DNA from: Parabacteroides timonensis
Lineage (GTDB): Bacteria > Bacteroidota > Bacteroidia > Bacteroidales > Tannerellaceae
Direction: 5' to 3'
Length of the DNA stretch: 64,000 nt
Assembly (NCBI RefSeq): GCF_900128505.1
Contig: NZ_LT669939.1
Coordinates: 1-64,000, forward strand
Shown here: piece after piece, positions 35,012-43,037 of the stretch
Numbering within the stretch: the first letter of the stretch is position 1
How the letters are laid out: every line of letters starts with the position of its first letter
Program-made: the position numbers and the translations under genes
Notes under the pieces: generated by a model
What the model was told of the DNA's origin: nothing
Seen by the model: the letters and a program-made list of their open reading frames with translations, nothing else
The model's database searches: none

Positions 35012-35051
35012 GCTTTCTCAAGAGTGCCATTTATTGCACTCTTGAGAAAGC
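35012..35051. repeat. 16-8-16 palindrome, tyrosine-recombinase-site-like
   Basis: Perfect 16-bp arms (GCTTTCTCAAGAGTGC and its complement) flank eight bases (CATTTATT). This arm-spacer-arm plan is that of tyrosine recombinase cores such as loxP. There is no T-run, so a terminator role is unlikely. The octamer TCTCAAGA in the arm also occurs at 35083-35090 and, inverted, at 3415-3422. Confidence 0.7.
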
Positions 35052-35141
35052 ACGTATATATACGAAACAAAAATCATATGTATTCTCAAGAAATGATAAT
35101 GATAAATAGAACACTACTATCTTTCAGATTGATCGGTCAAT

Positions 35142-35171
35142 AAAAAAGGGGCTGTTCACACACAGCCCCTT
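35142..35171 (-). terminator. Terminator hairpin in the regulatory region
   Basis: AAGGGGCTGT and ACAGCCCCTT form a 10-bp perfect stem with a six-base loop, followed on the minus strand by TTTTTT. It would stop leftward transcripts before they reach the response regulator gene. No leftward gene lies directly to its right. Confidence 0.7.
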
Positions 35172-35534
35172 GCTCTTTGTATGGTAATAAATTATCTGTG
35201 GTTAATATAATATGAATGCGCCCATACAAAGAATGATGGTCAACGAATCTCACGATCAGTTAACTTATTATATATACAATTTGTATTTAGAATATAAACA
35301 AGTAAGATAAGCCTTTTTGTTTATAAATTACCGTTTTATAAAATTGATTGTCTGTAATATTAAATTTCTTTTATCTCCAACAAAAGCTATCTAACAACAC
35401 ATCCACTATGATTTTAGACCGTAATAATAAAAAAATATCCAAAAATAATGAATATTAATTCCTAGTCTTTCGTTTTGTCTGAAATAAAATAATAATTGTC
35501 TGTTTTAAATAACATATTATTTTTAACAATGATT

Positions 35535-35542
35535 TAGTTTTG
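35535..35542 (+). promoter_or_regulatory. Bacteroides-type -7 box of the collagen-like lipoprotein gene
   Basis: TAGTTTTG matches TAnnTTTG, 62 bp before the ATG. No clear -33 partner was found at 19-21 bp upstream. Confidence 0.5.
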
Positions 35543-35604
35543 CAATAATAAAGGAAAATATATTTCCTATCATTCAACACTCGAATATTATTAATATATA
35601 TCAT

Positions 35605-37650
35605 ATGAATAAATTTAAATTTGTACAATTGTGCGGAATTGTCATGCTTTTACTCATGGCTGCCTGTACAGATGTGGATATCACCATGCCTAAAGGACTT
35701 AAAGGTGATACAGGACTTTCAGCTTATGAGTTTTGGATGGAAAAAGTAGCGGACGGAACGATTGATTGGCCGAAAGACCAAACGGGTGTTGCTGACTTTT
35801 TCAAGTATCTCAAAGGAAAAGACGGGAACGATGGCAAAGACGGCCAAAGCGCTTTCGACCAGTGGAAAGACATGATTGCCGATGGCAGTGTGGATGATCC
35901 ACACAATCCCGGTAACAAATGGCCTGCCGAAAATAATACGGTGCAGGATTTTTGGCGTTTCCTGACGGGAGCCAGTGGCGAGAATGGACAGGTTCCGCAT
36001 ATCGGTGATAATGGACATTGGTTCATTGGAAATGAGGATACGGGTGTTACCGCACGTGGCCAGGATGGAAAATCTTCGGTACCAACCATCGGCGAGAACG
36101 GCAACTGGTATATTGACGGAAAGGATACGGGTAAGCCTGCTTTCGGTGGAAATGGTAGAGATGGTAAGGACGGTAAAGATGGTAAGGACGGAACCAACGG
36201 AAAGAGCGCTTATGAACTCTGGAAGGAATATATTTCATCCGGAAATGTGGATAATCCGCATGATCCGGATCAAAAATGGCCGGCAGGTCGGAACAAACAG
36301 ACGGACTTCTGGGATTTCCTGACAGGTAAATCGTCGACAGAAGAGATCGAGATTGGAAAATATAACGTCATTCCTCAATACTGGAATTCCGATTTGAGAG
36401 AGTATGTGACACCTACGGACGGATCGGTGCTCTTTACCGTGTATGACAAGAGGGGCAATAAAGTTCCTGCGGGTATACAGGTGAGCGGTCTTCCGGGTAT
36501 CGATGCGTCGACAACGTTTACGACAGATGCCGAGGGGCAGTTTAAGGTAACTTGGGATAAACTGCCGGACAATAAAGCGGAGGCAGAAAGAAAAGGCTGT
36601 GCTACCGTGCTAATTGACGGAGTTCAGGAAACAAGTGCGGAAAATACATTGGTTCCGAACCGGGTGAATGTCAGGGGAGTTTTTAAGGATACTCGACTGG
36701 TACCTAATCTCTATTCAGACGATATAAATGAATTTAGGCGTGCAGGTTTCGGCATTTTGATCGAGCGCCAAATAGACGGAGTGTGGAGCAGATATCCGGT
36801 AAGAACAATAGGGGATCCCGTTATAAAATCAGGAACAATCAAAGATCTCGACGCGCCTGTTAGTGCGGAGAACGTAGATAGAGATAAATCGTTTACGTGG
36901 AGGCCGAATATTCCTTTTCCCGAGGGAATTGTTCTAATTCGTCCGATTGTCCTCACGGAAGCGGAAAAATCCTATGCCGGAGAAGATGAAAGAATCAAAG
37001 TATTGTTACCCTATGCGTGGGATGGAACCCCAACATACATCGCTTGTTATTTTGGAGATGGTGAAGGTCCTCAAAATGACTACGGACAAATAGTATATAT
37101 GGAGCAAAAATTCCATCTTCCGGAAGTCTACCCTGCTCCCGGATTTAAAAAAGGTTCTGTTTTTGTAGATATAAAGGAAGGTGTTACCACTCTTTGGGGA
37201 GAAGTGGACACGGATGATATGCCGGAGTTTTATAAAACACAACATTATATACCAGGAGACTTTGGATTTGCTCAGAAAGAGGGAACCGATTTATGGGAGC
37301 CGGTGGATGGTAAATGTCCTGCATCCGAGTTGGCAGCCGATCGGGTTGTTTACATACGAATGAGTACATCTTTGGATCTGACGGGAGGATTCAGTTCTAC
37401 TCAAACCCGCCTATTATCAGAGGGGGGAAGCCGTTTCAAATTAGAAAGTTCTTATCCTGGTAACTGGATCGGTTTGGATATTCGGCGTCAAAAACCTCCT
37501 TTACCGGAAAAACAGGGTTGTGAGTACCGTGGCCGTTATGCCTATAAATTCGTGAAAGAGGGCGAGAACTATTTCTTGGTGGATTACGCTGATCCTTCGA
37601 AACGAATGAAGGTGGAACGTCAAACATGTCCGGATGATTGGGCGAAGTGA
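35605..37650 (+). CDS. Surface lipoprotein with collagen-like Gly-x-y and repeated modules
   Basis: The 681-residue protein has a lipoprotein signal (LLLMAAC, Cys21). Three copies of a roughly 40-residue module, with SAY-x-x-W, G-x-V-D-N-P-H and DFW-x-FL-x-G, lie at about 39-71, 82-121 and 201-241. Short collagen-like runs (GKDGNDGKDG; GRDGKDGKDGKDG) separate them, and a P-x-IG-x-NG-x-W pair lies near 131-183. The rest (about 250-681) is beta-rich and unrecognised. It probably extends from the outer membrane as a stalk. It overlaps or abuts the OmpA-type gene, its likely partner. Similar N-terminal modules occur in Bacteroides lipoproteins. Confidence 0.8.
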   Translation: MNKFKFVQLCGIVMLLLMAACTDVDITMPKGLKGDTGLSAYEFWMEKVADGTIDWPKDQTGVADFFKYLKGKDGNDGKDGQSAFDQWKDMIADGSVDDPHNPGNKWPAENNTVQDFWRFLTGASGENGQVPHIGDNGHWFIGNEDTGVTARGQDGKSSVPTIGENGNWYIDGKDTGKPAFGGNGRDGKDGKDGKDGTNGKSAYELWKEYISSGNVDNPHDPDQKWPAGRNKQTDFWDFLTGKSSTEEIEIGKYNVIPQYWNSDLREYVTPTDGSVLFTVYDKRGNKVPAGIQVSGLPGIDASTTFTTDAEGQFKVTWDKLPDNKAEAERKGCATVLIDGVQETSAENTLVPNRVNVRGVFKDTRLVPNLYSDDINEFRRAGFGILIERQIDGVWSRYPVRTIGDPVIKSGTIKDLDAPVSAENVDRDKSFTWRPNIPFPEGIVLIRPIVLTEAEKSYAGEDERIKVLLPYAWDGTPTYIACYFGDGEGPQNDYGQIVYMEQKFHLPEVYPAPGFKKGSVFVDIKEGVTTLWGEVDTDDMPEFYKTQHYIPGDFGFAQKEGTDLWEPVDGKCPASELAADRVVYIRMSTSLDLTGGFSSTQTRLLSEGGSRFKLESSYPGNWIGLDIRRQKPPLPEKQGCEYRGRYAYKFVKEGENYFLVDYADPSKRMKVERQTCPDDWAK

Positions 37651-37670
37651 TTAATTTGAATATGGAGATT

Positions 37671-38945
37671 ATGAATATGAAGATAAAAACAATGATGTGT
37701 TTTGCGTTCCTTTCCTTACTGTCAAATTCTCTGATGGTGAGAGGTCAGGACACGAAAACGTCCGGTCGTGCGCCTCTCCAGGAAGAGGTAACATACGATG
37801 AACAGCCGGAAAAGAAATCGAAATCATGGGAGATCGGTGTCGGCGGTTCACTGATCAACTGGAGCCGTGTTTCAATCACCGGTTTCCGGAGCACGTCGGA
37901 AAATTATTTGTACAACCTGAAAGCCAACCATCTGATGGGGGGTGCCAACTTGTACGTGGCACGGGAGTTGAACCGGTGGTTTTACCTGGATTTACAGGGT
38001 ACTGTCGGCGTGGCAAAGAACAATAACCGTATCGTGGGCAGTGACAGAAAACATGATTTATTGTACATGGGAGGATTGGGGTTGCAGTTCCGTCTTACCC
38101 CCTTGTTCAAATCCCAATGGGTGGAACCCTATCTTAGGGTGGGGGTGAATTACCTGCATAAGAACTACTCTTCCGTATATGGGGGAAATTTCGTGGACGA
38201 TCCTACGGGAGAAGCACATTGGGAATCTTCCGACGTATGGAATCCCGACGGACGTTCATCGGACAAGAACTCTTTTATCCCTCTCTCTTTCGGAGCGGGA
38301 GTAAAGGCCTGGTTAAGCAACTCGTTCGGGCTGGGGCTACAAGGGGAATACCTTCTGCCCGTGCAGAAAAACTTGCCCCACTTCGTACAGGTTTCCGCCA
38401 GTATCATTTGGCGTATCGGCGGGAAAAGCAAACACCCGGCCCCTCTTGTGCGGCGTGTGGAGATTGAAAAGCCGGTCGAGGTGGAAAGGATCGTCGAGCG
38501 GGTTGTAGAGAAGAAAGTGGAGGTTCCTGTTACCGTCGGCGTATTGGCAAGCGATTTGCTGGATAACGTTTATTTCGAGTTCGATAAGGATATAATAACC
38601 GCCGGTTCTGCAGAGACGCTTGATAAATTGGCCGAGATGCTGAAAAAAGACCAAGAGGGACACTTCTTGATTACAGGCTACACGGACGCACGTGGAAGCG
38701 AACCGTATAATTTACAGCTTTCGGAACACCGTGCCCAAGCGATACATACGGCCTTGCTTGAACGTGGGGTTCCTGCCCGCATGATTAAATGGCGTGGCGT
38801 GGGTGATCGTGCAGCCTTGGTTTCTGCCAAGGAGGCGAACAAGGTTCGTGAAGGAGATAGAAAAGTCTTGCTGGAAAAGATAACCAACATAGATTACTGG
38901 AATGCCTTGGATAAGGAAAAAAGAATAGGGATCTTCCATAAATAG
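37671..38945 (+). CDS. OmpA-family outer-membrane protein
   Basis: ATG 37671 (MNMKIKTMMCFAFLSLLSNS) gives a good signal peptide; earlier in-frame Mets overlap the preceding gene. The roughly 424-residue product has an N-terminal beta-barrel (about 45-255), a Val/Glu-rich linker (KPVEVERIVERVVEKKVEV) and a C-terminal OmpA peptidoglycan-binding domain (NVYFEFDKDIITAGS, GYTDARGSEPYNLQLSEHRA). It probably anchors the neighbouring collagen-like lipoprotein to the cell wall. It lies 20 bp after that gene. Confidence 0.9.
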   Translation: MNMKIKTMMCFAFLSLLSNSLMVRGQDTKTSGRAPLQEEVTYDEQPEKKSKSWEIGVGGSLINWSRVSITGFRSTSENYLYNLKANHLMGGANLYVARELNRWFYLDLQGTVGVAKNNNRIVGSDRKHDLLYMGGLGLQFRLTPLFKSQWVEPYLRVGVNYLHKNYSSVYGGNFVDDPTGEAHWESSDVWNPDGRSSDKNSFIPLSFGAGVKAWLSNSFGLGLQGEYLLPVQKNLPHFVQVSASIIWRIGGKSKHPAPLVRRVEIEKPVEVERIVERVVEKKVEVPVTVGVLASDLLDNVYFEFDKDIITAGSAETLDKLAEMLKKDQEGHFLITGYTDARGSEPYNLQLSEHRAQAIHTALLERGVPARMIKWRGVGDRAALVSAKEANKVREGDRKVLLEKITNIDYWNALDKEKRIGIFHK

Positions 38946-38949
38946 TTTC

Positions 38950-39273
38950 TGAATGAAAATCCACGATAGCAAATCTCGCTATTGTGGATTTTGTTTTCTT
39001 TTTGTATTGAGATATGTAAATGCAGCCCCCGGAGAAAACCCCGCCGGAGGCAATATTGACATTTTTACCATTCTCTACTATGGCATCTATCCAAAAAGAA
39101 CTGTAGTTTATGCTTTTAAAGGTATAAGTTTCCCCGGATTCAGGAACATTTATACTTTTTTCTACTGCTGGTTTCCATTTCATAGCTTCCCAATTACCGT
39201 CTTTACTTTCACAGGAAAATAGAGCTATGGTACTGAATAATACCAGAATGTCAAATAGAATTTTTTCTTTCAT
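38950..39273 (-). pseudogene. Truncated lipoprotein gene
   Basis: From ATG 39273 the frame starts with a lipoprotein signal (MKEKILFDILVLFSTIALFS, Cys21), then DGNWEAMKWKPAVEKSIN, and beta-rich text with SINYSSFWIDAI and GCIYISQYKK, as in short Bacteroides lipoproteins. After about 108 codons the homologous part ends and the frame continues antisense through the OmpA gene. The 3' half seems lost. Both this start and the winged-helix fragment upstream recur near 40550. Confidence 0.5.
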
Positions 39274-39286
39274 ACTACTTTGTTTT

Positions 39287-39403
39287 TTATCCTAAACAGA
39301 AATCAAACAGTTTTTCATCATAGAAGGTTGTCAATCCTTCTTTCCGCTCTATACGGCTTGTTTTCATGAGCTAACAAGCCGACAGCCATGGCCGTACTTT
39401 TCA
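39287..39403 (-). pseudogene. Winged-helix fragment, copy 1 (frameshifted)
   Basis: The minus strand encodes STAMAVGLLAHENKPY, then loses frame. The nucleotide sequence matches the fragment at 40550-40664 over about 115 bp, including the C-terminal codons for DEKRFDFCFG-like text. The original was probably a small winged-helix protein (VG-x-LAREN-KI motif). Broken 5' end; cannot be expressed. Confidence 0.5.
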
Positions 39404-39410
39404 TACTTAA

Positions 39411-40064
39411 ATCAATTGAATTTTCGACTTTTTTTCTGCACTGAAATCAGCTAAACGCTTTTTTCTTAAAATGTAAAAATACGGTCAATTATGACCACAT
39501 AAATGCAATAATTTCTTTTCAAAAAAATATTATATAATCTTTTAAAATTTGGTATTCGTGAAATATAAATCACTGATATCGCTCTCTTTTTGCATTAAGA
39601 AATAAAAAGAAACTCTGACGGAAACCGGAAATCCGCCGGAGACTCTTTGTTTTAGTCTTCAAATAAAACTAAACAAGACTTTGAAAGAGTTTCGTCTAGT
39701 TTCGCCAAAGGATAAATTCACTCAACTTAAACCATTGATTAATTTATTTATAGCAAATGTATTAAAAATATTTGTAGTTGATTCTTATGTTTTTATAATT
39801 GGCTGAAAAATACAAATCATTGTCTACTATATAATACAAAAGTACTCCAGTGATATAGAGAAAATATTTACTTTTGTTGCGATTAAAAAAGAAAAATAAC
39901 ATTTGTAGTGTTGGCTTGTGTTGCTACCACTGCTGTCATCGTGGCTATTCTACAAGATAAGAAGACAAAGACTTAAAAAAAGATCATTTGGAATAAAATC
40001 AAGATGTTTTCAAAAAACACTTATATTTTTACCGGAATAATTCAATTATACGACTTGTTTTTAT
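39411..40064. other. Non-coding DNA upstream of the HU gene
   Basis: No intact gene was recognised. A 25-codon open stretch at about 39904-39979 (ACVATTAVIVAILQDKKTKT, then TAA) has a helix-like part but no ATG and may be the tail of a lost gene. An imperfect inverted repeat lies near 39609-39650 (AAACTCTGACGG against CCGCCGGAGACTCTTT). Confidence 0.4.
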
Positions 40065-40072
40065 TAACTTTG
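40065..40072 (+). promoter_or_regulatory. Bacteroides-type -7 box of the HU gene
   Basis: TAACTTTG matches TAnnTTTG 30 bp before the ATG. Confidence 0.6.
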
Positions 40073-40102
40073 TAGAATTCTTAATCATTAAAATAAACAC
40101 CT

Positions 40103-40384
40103 ATGAACAGAGCAAAACTTATTGCTGCATTAGCGGAGAAATCAGGATTGAACAAACAAAAAACTAAAAAAGTACTGGAATCCTATGTAGAGATCGTCAC
40201 TGAGAAAATGTGTCAGAATGAAGAAATTGCTATTGTCGGTTTTGGGACATTAAGCCCCAGGAAACAATCGCCAAGAATGGCTCGTAATCCTAAAACCGGT
40301 GAACCAGTACAAATTCGGGCCAGAACAACCGTAAAGTTCAAACCTGGTAAATTTTTGCTGGAGGCTATAAATGGTAAAAAATAA
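40103..40384 (+). CDS. HU-family DNA-binding protein
   Basis: The 93-residue protein has the HU fold: helical dimer part (MNRAKLIAALAEKSGLNKQK) and the DNA-binding arm (GFGTLSPRKQSPRMARNPKT, then PVQIRARTTVKFKPG). It bends DNA as a dimer and may help recombination or gene control in this variable region. The gene stands alone with its own promoter box and hairpin terminator. Confidence 0.95.
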   Translation: MNRAKLIAALAEKSGLNKQKTKKVLESYVEIVTEKMCQNEEIAIVGFGTLSPRKQSPRMARNPKTGEPVQIRARTTVKFKPGKFLLEAINGKK

Positions 40385-40386
40385 AA

Positions 40387-40406
40387 ATAAGACAAGTCTG
40401 TCTTAT
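40387..40406 (+). terminator. Short hairpin after the HU gene
   Basis: ATAAGACA and TGTCTTAT form an 8-bp stem with a four-base loop just after the HU stop codon. There is no strong T-run, so it may be a weak terminator. Confidence 0.45.
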
Positions 40407-40450
40407 CATTTCTACACACGAATATTTCAAATTTAGTGTCTAATAAAAAA

Positions 40451-40497
40451 CCGAAAATAATATGTAGTATTCACTGAATATTTCATATTATTTTCGG
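40451..40497 (-). terminator. Inverted repeat with T-run on the minus strand
   Basis: CCGAAAATAATATG and CATATTATTTTCGG form a perfect 14-bp stem with 19 bases between, followed on the minus strand by TTTTTTATTA. It would stop leftward transcription from the remnants at 40550-40868. Confidence 0.55.
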
Positions 40498-40549
40498 AAT
40501 ATCCCTACATAAATTTATTACTAATAAATTTGTCATATAGCTTTGTTTT

Positions 40550-40664
40550 TTATCCAAAACAGAAATCAAACCGTTTTTCGTCATAAAGGGTTATCAGTCC
40601 TTCTTTGCGTTCTATACAGATCTTATTTTCACGGGCTAATCTGCCGACATCCATAGTCGTACTT
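40550..40664 (-). pseudogene. Winged-helix fragment, copy 2
   Basis: The frame ends STTMDVGRLARENKICIERK, then EGLITLYDEKRFDFCFG and TAA. The pattern fits a small winged-helix protein (AVGWLAREN-type). The 5' part is replaced by a transposase fragment at about 40665. Copy 1 lies at 39287-39403. Confidence 0.5.
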
Positions 40665-40868
40665 CTTTGCGGAAGAACTGAAAATATTCTTGCGTCCCAG
40701 CCGCCGTTCCAACAGACCTGCCTCTTTGGCGATACGGTCAAACGAAAACACAGCATGAGGCCTGCCAAGCTCACTCTCATGAAAACTCTTGCGATATTTT
40801 TCCAGCAGATCAAATTTTGTGAAGCCCTAAGTAGGGTGAATTTCTGAAATATTTTGTATCTTATTCAT
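40665..40868 (-). pseudogene. N-terminal fragment of an insertion sequence transposase
   Basis: From ATG 40868 the frame reads MNKIQNISEIHPT, an in-frame TAG, then GFTKFDLLEKYRKSFHESEL and AVFSFDRIAKEAGLLERRLG, ending near KNIFSSSAKKYDY. This is the start of a Bacteroides transposase of the ELGRLHA-x-FPFD type (probably IS1182-like). It breaks off where the winged-helix fragment begins. No terminal inverted repeat was resolved. Confidence 0.65.
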
Positions 40869-41450
40869 ATCTTAAAGTTGTTATTTCCCCGTTTTGGCCG
40901 TCAAACCTTATTTGCGGGAAAATCTTTAAATATACAAAAAAGCCAACTAATTCACAACATCTTATGTATTATCAATTAGTTAATTTTATACTATTTACGG
41001 CTCTTTATTTTTTATTATGGGTAGTCAAACCTCAAATCAAAAATTTATATTTTCTAAAAATCGGGTAGTGAAATACCATCTACTTTTTTTATTCATATGT
41101 TCAGTAGTGTAAAATGTTTTTTACATAAAATAAAAAAAGATACAACCAATAACAACTTGATCATCATTAACAATTCTACGCATACATTTATGAATAAACT
41201 ATATCAATAGGTATTATATAATCCTTCTTTCTATAAAGAATGGGAACAGATATGGTTATCAAATAGTAGATTATATATTGTCTCCATTAGGATTTGGCGA
41301 TAGGGATAATTACCAAATAGCAAAAATAGAACATTCCTCATTGAAAAAACATGAGAACAAATAAGGATTGCCAGAACTCTTTATAACCTCTTTTTAGCAA
41401 CAAAAATCAAACGGATTTGTGTTCATTGTTTTTCAATGATTCTCCTATAC
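40869..41450. other. Non-coding AT-rich stretch
   Basis: No gene, RNA or repeat pair was recognised in about 580 bp between the transposase remnant and the regulator gene. The first 80 bp may be the end of the lost insertion sequence. Confidence 0.45.
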
Positions 41451-42086
41451 TCAAAGATAAGGAAATAAGACGCAAGTGTCTTGATTTTCCATAATTCCCT
41501 TTTCCTTCAGTTTTTCATACAGTTGTCCAACAGATTTAGTACCCATGCCAGACATTCGGTATAAGAAGTCAAATCCGTTATATTTAACAAATCGCAAAAG
41601 ATCTTCTACTTGGTAGATATTATATTTCCTGAGTGCACGTAAGGCCCTGAGATTTATGTCTAATTTACTTAAAGGAGAGACTAGCAAGTCTACATATTCC
41701 GCAGGAATATCCTGTTCTTTAACAATAATCTTTACATATTTAATTTTTTCTTTTGAAACCTCTTCGAAGCGCATCAAAAGAGACTCATAATTCTGGCATT
41801 TGATAGACATACGATCTAATTCATGTTTTAATTCCGAATAAGGCTTCCATTCCAAACGGACCTGATAAAGCCCTTTTTTATACATAGATACCAGATTTCT
41901 GGGTGAAATACCTATCCTCCTTGAAACTGTCTTAAGATCTTCTCCAGAAGATAGGGAACAAAATACTTCCCGTATTTGTTTATCCTCTATCAGTTCTGCC
42001 ATCTCTTTTACAATCTCATTGTAAACTGATAGACATACCACAGGCAAAAGCTCTATACGATGTATATTTATCTTATTATCAGGCAT
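41451..42086 (-). CDS. Regulator-like protein with RNA polymerase alpha C-terminal-type domain
   Basis: The 211-residue protein starts with a helix-turn-helix-like part (REVFCSLSSGEDLKTVSRRI, then GISPRNLVSMYKKGLYQVR) and ends with a domain like the alpha CTD of RNA polymerase (about 138-200: LSKLDINLRALRALRKYNIY, LLRFVKYNGFDFLYRM, GMGTKSVGQLYEKLKEKG). Combining the two suggests a transcription factor that touches RNA polymerase or promoter DNA. It is the last gene behind the fimbrial operon, 26 bp after the AraC gene. Confidence 0.7.
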   Translation of the reverse strand: MPDNKINIHRIELLPVVCLSVYNEIVKEMAELIEDKQIREVFCSLSSGEDLKTVSRRIGISPRNLVSMYKKGLYQVRLEWKPYSELKHELDRMSIKCQNYESLLMRFEEVSKEKIKYVKIIVKEQDIPAEYVDLLVSPLSKLDINLRALRALRKYNIYQVEDLLRFVKYNGFDFLYRMSGMGTKSVGQLYEKLKEKGIMENQDTCVLFPYL

Positions 42087-42112
42087 CTTTATTTAAATAT
42101 TTTCTGATTTTT

Positions 42113-42976
42113 TCATTTTTTAATCCATCTCTCTTTATTTTTCTCTCTCAATTGGGTGGGAGCCATCCCAAACATCCTCTGACAGTATGCTGTGAAATGC
42201 GCGGATGAACAAAAGCCCAGCTCGTCGGCTATTTCCTTGAAAGAAAATTCCGGATCATTGATCATTTCCTGCACCTGTTCCGCTTTTTTCTTCTGTATCC
42301 ATTTATAAGGACTTTCTCCAAAACACGAATGAAACTTTCGATTAAAAGATCGTTCCGATACATGGTATAAGTCTGCAAGTTCCTTGATCGAATCGGTTTT
42401 TTTATAGTTATCCCACACAAACCTTTCAAATGATTCCCCAATATTAGTCGATGCGGAAAAAAAAGCCGCCAGTTCTTTTTTTGTGTAAAACCCCCTCAAA
42501 ACCAAAAGCAATTCCTGCTGTTTCAGCAAGTGCATATGCCTGCAAAGCAGTCTTGCGTTCAGATATAGCCTGACGGAAGCCAATACATTCATCAAGGGGC
42601 TCCTAATTGGAAGGATCATATCATTCGTATCCGTATTATTTTTATTGGTGGACAACGAGTTAAAAAAAAATTTGTTACATACATTCATGTGCTTATCCCA
42701 AAACAGGAGCATGCATCTCGAATCTGTAACGGATTCTATCTGGACTTTTATATTTTGAGGTATGTACAACATCTGTCTTTGTTCCATCTGTCCCCCGCGG
42801 CAGCTCCCGAAATCCAAATTTACCTCACCTTGAATCACGAAGAGCGCACATGATGACTTACTATTGTCGATCTGGTATATATCTTCCTTGTCCAGTTGGT
42901 GATAAGAAAATCCGACATCCGAGTCGATCAGGTAATTCGAACAAGATAGATGCTCTCTCAAATATAGTAATTTCAT
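42113..42976 (-). CDS. AraC-family transcriptional regulator of the fimbrial locus
   Basis: The 287-residue protein has an N-terminal cupin-like sensing part (LIDSDVGFSYHQLDKEDIYQ, IQGEVNLDFGS) and a C-terminal double helix-turn-helix (KELADLYHVSERSFNRKFHS and FKEIADELGFCSSAHFTAYC, then QRMFGMAPTQLREK). It lies 61 bp after the tip-like protein gene in the same direction, so it may be expressed with the fimbriae and act on them. The ligand is unknown. Confidence 0.88.
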   Translation of the reverse strand: MKLLYLREHLSCSNYLIDSDVGFSYHQLDKEDIYQIDNSKSSCALFVIQGEVNLDFGSCRGGQMEQRQMLYIPQNIKVQIESVTDSRCMLLFWDKHMNVCNKFFFNSLSTNKNNTDTNDMILPIRSPLMNVLASVRLYLNARLLCRHMHLLKQQELLLVLRGFYTKKELAAFFSASTNIGESFERFVWDNYKKTDSIKELADLYHVSERSFNRKFHSCFGESPYKWIQKKKAEQVQEMINDPEFSFKEIADELGFCSSAHFTAYCQRMFGMAPTQLREKNKERWIKK

Positions 42977-43005
42977 TTTTCTGTTTTTTTTGATTGTTTA
43001 TGTAT

Positions 43006-43033
43006 GCCCGTGCAAGCGTTTGCCTGCACGGGC
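43006..43033. terminator. Hairpin at the end of the fimbrial structural genes
   Basis: GCCCGTGCA and TGCACGGGC form a 9-bp GC-rich stem around ten bases, four bp after the tip gene stop. No T-run follows on the minus strand. It may trim or attenuate transcription into the AraC gene. Confidence 0.55.
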
Positions 43034-43037
43034 AATT

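Larger units (their letters stand above)
34877..35604. other. Long regulatory region before the collagen-like locus
   Basis: The 728 bp contain no gene. They hold box B (34940-34986), a long near-continuous palindrome (35012-35051), a third TCTCAAGA octamer (35083-35090), a terminator hairpin (35142-35171), an 11-bp inverted repeat (35174-35184 and 35222-35232, TCTTTGTATGG) and a -7 box (35535-35542). The density of inverted repeats fits an invertible or formerly invertible control region. Confidence 0.6.

Noticed and set aside
35012..35051. Palindrome considered as a terminator
   Set aside because: No T-run follows on either strand, and the arms are longer and more exact than usual.
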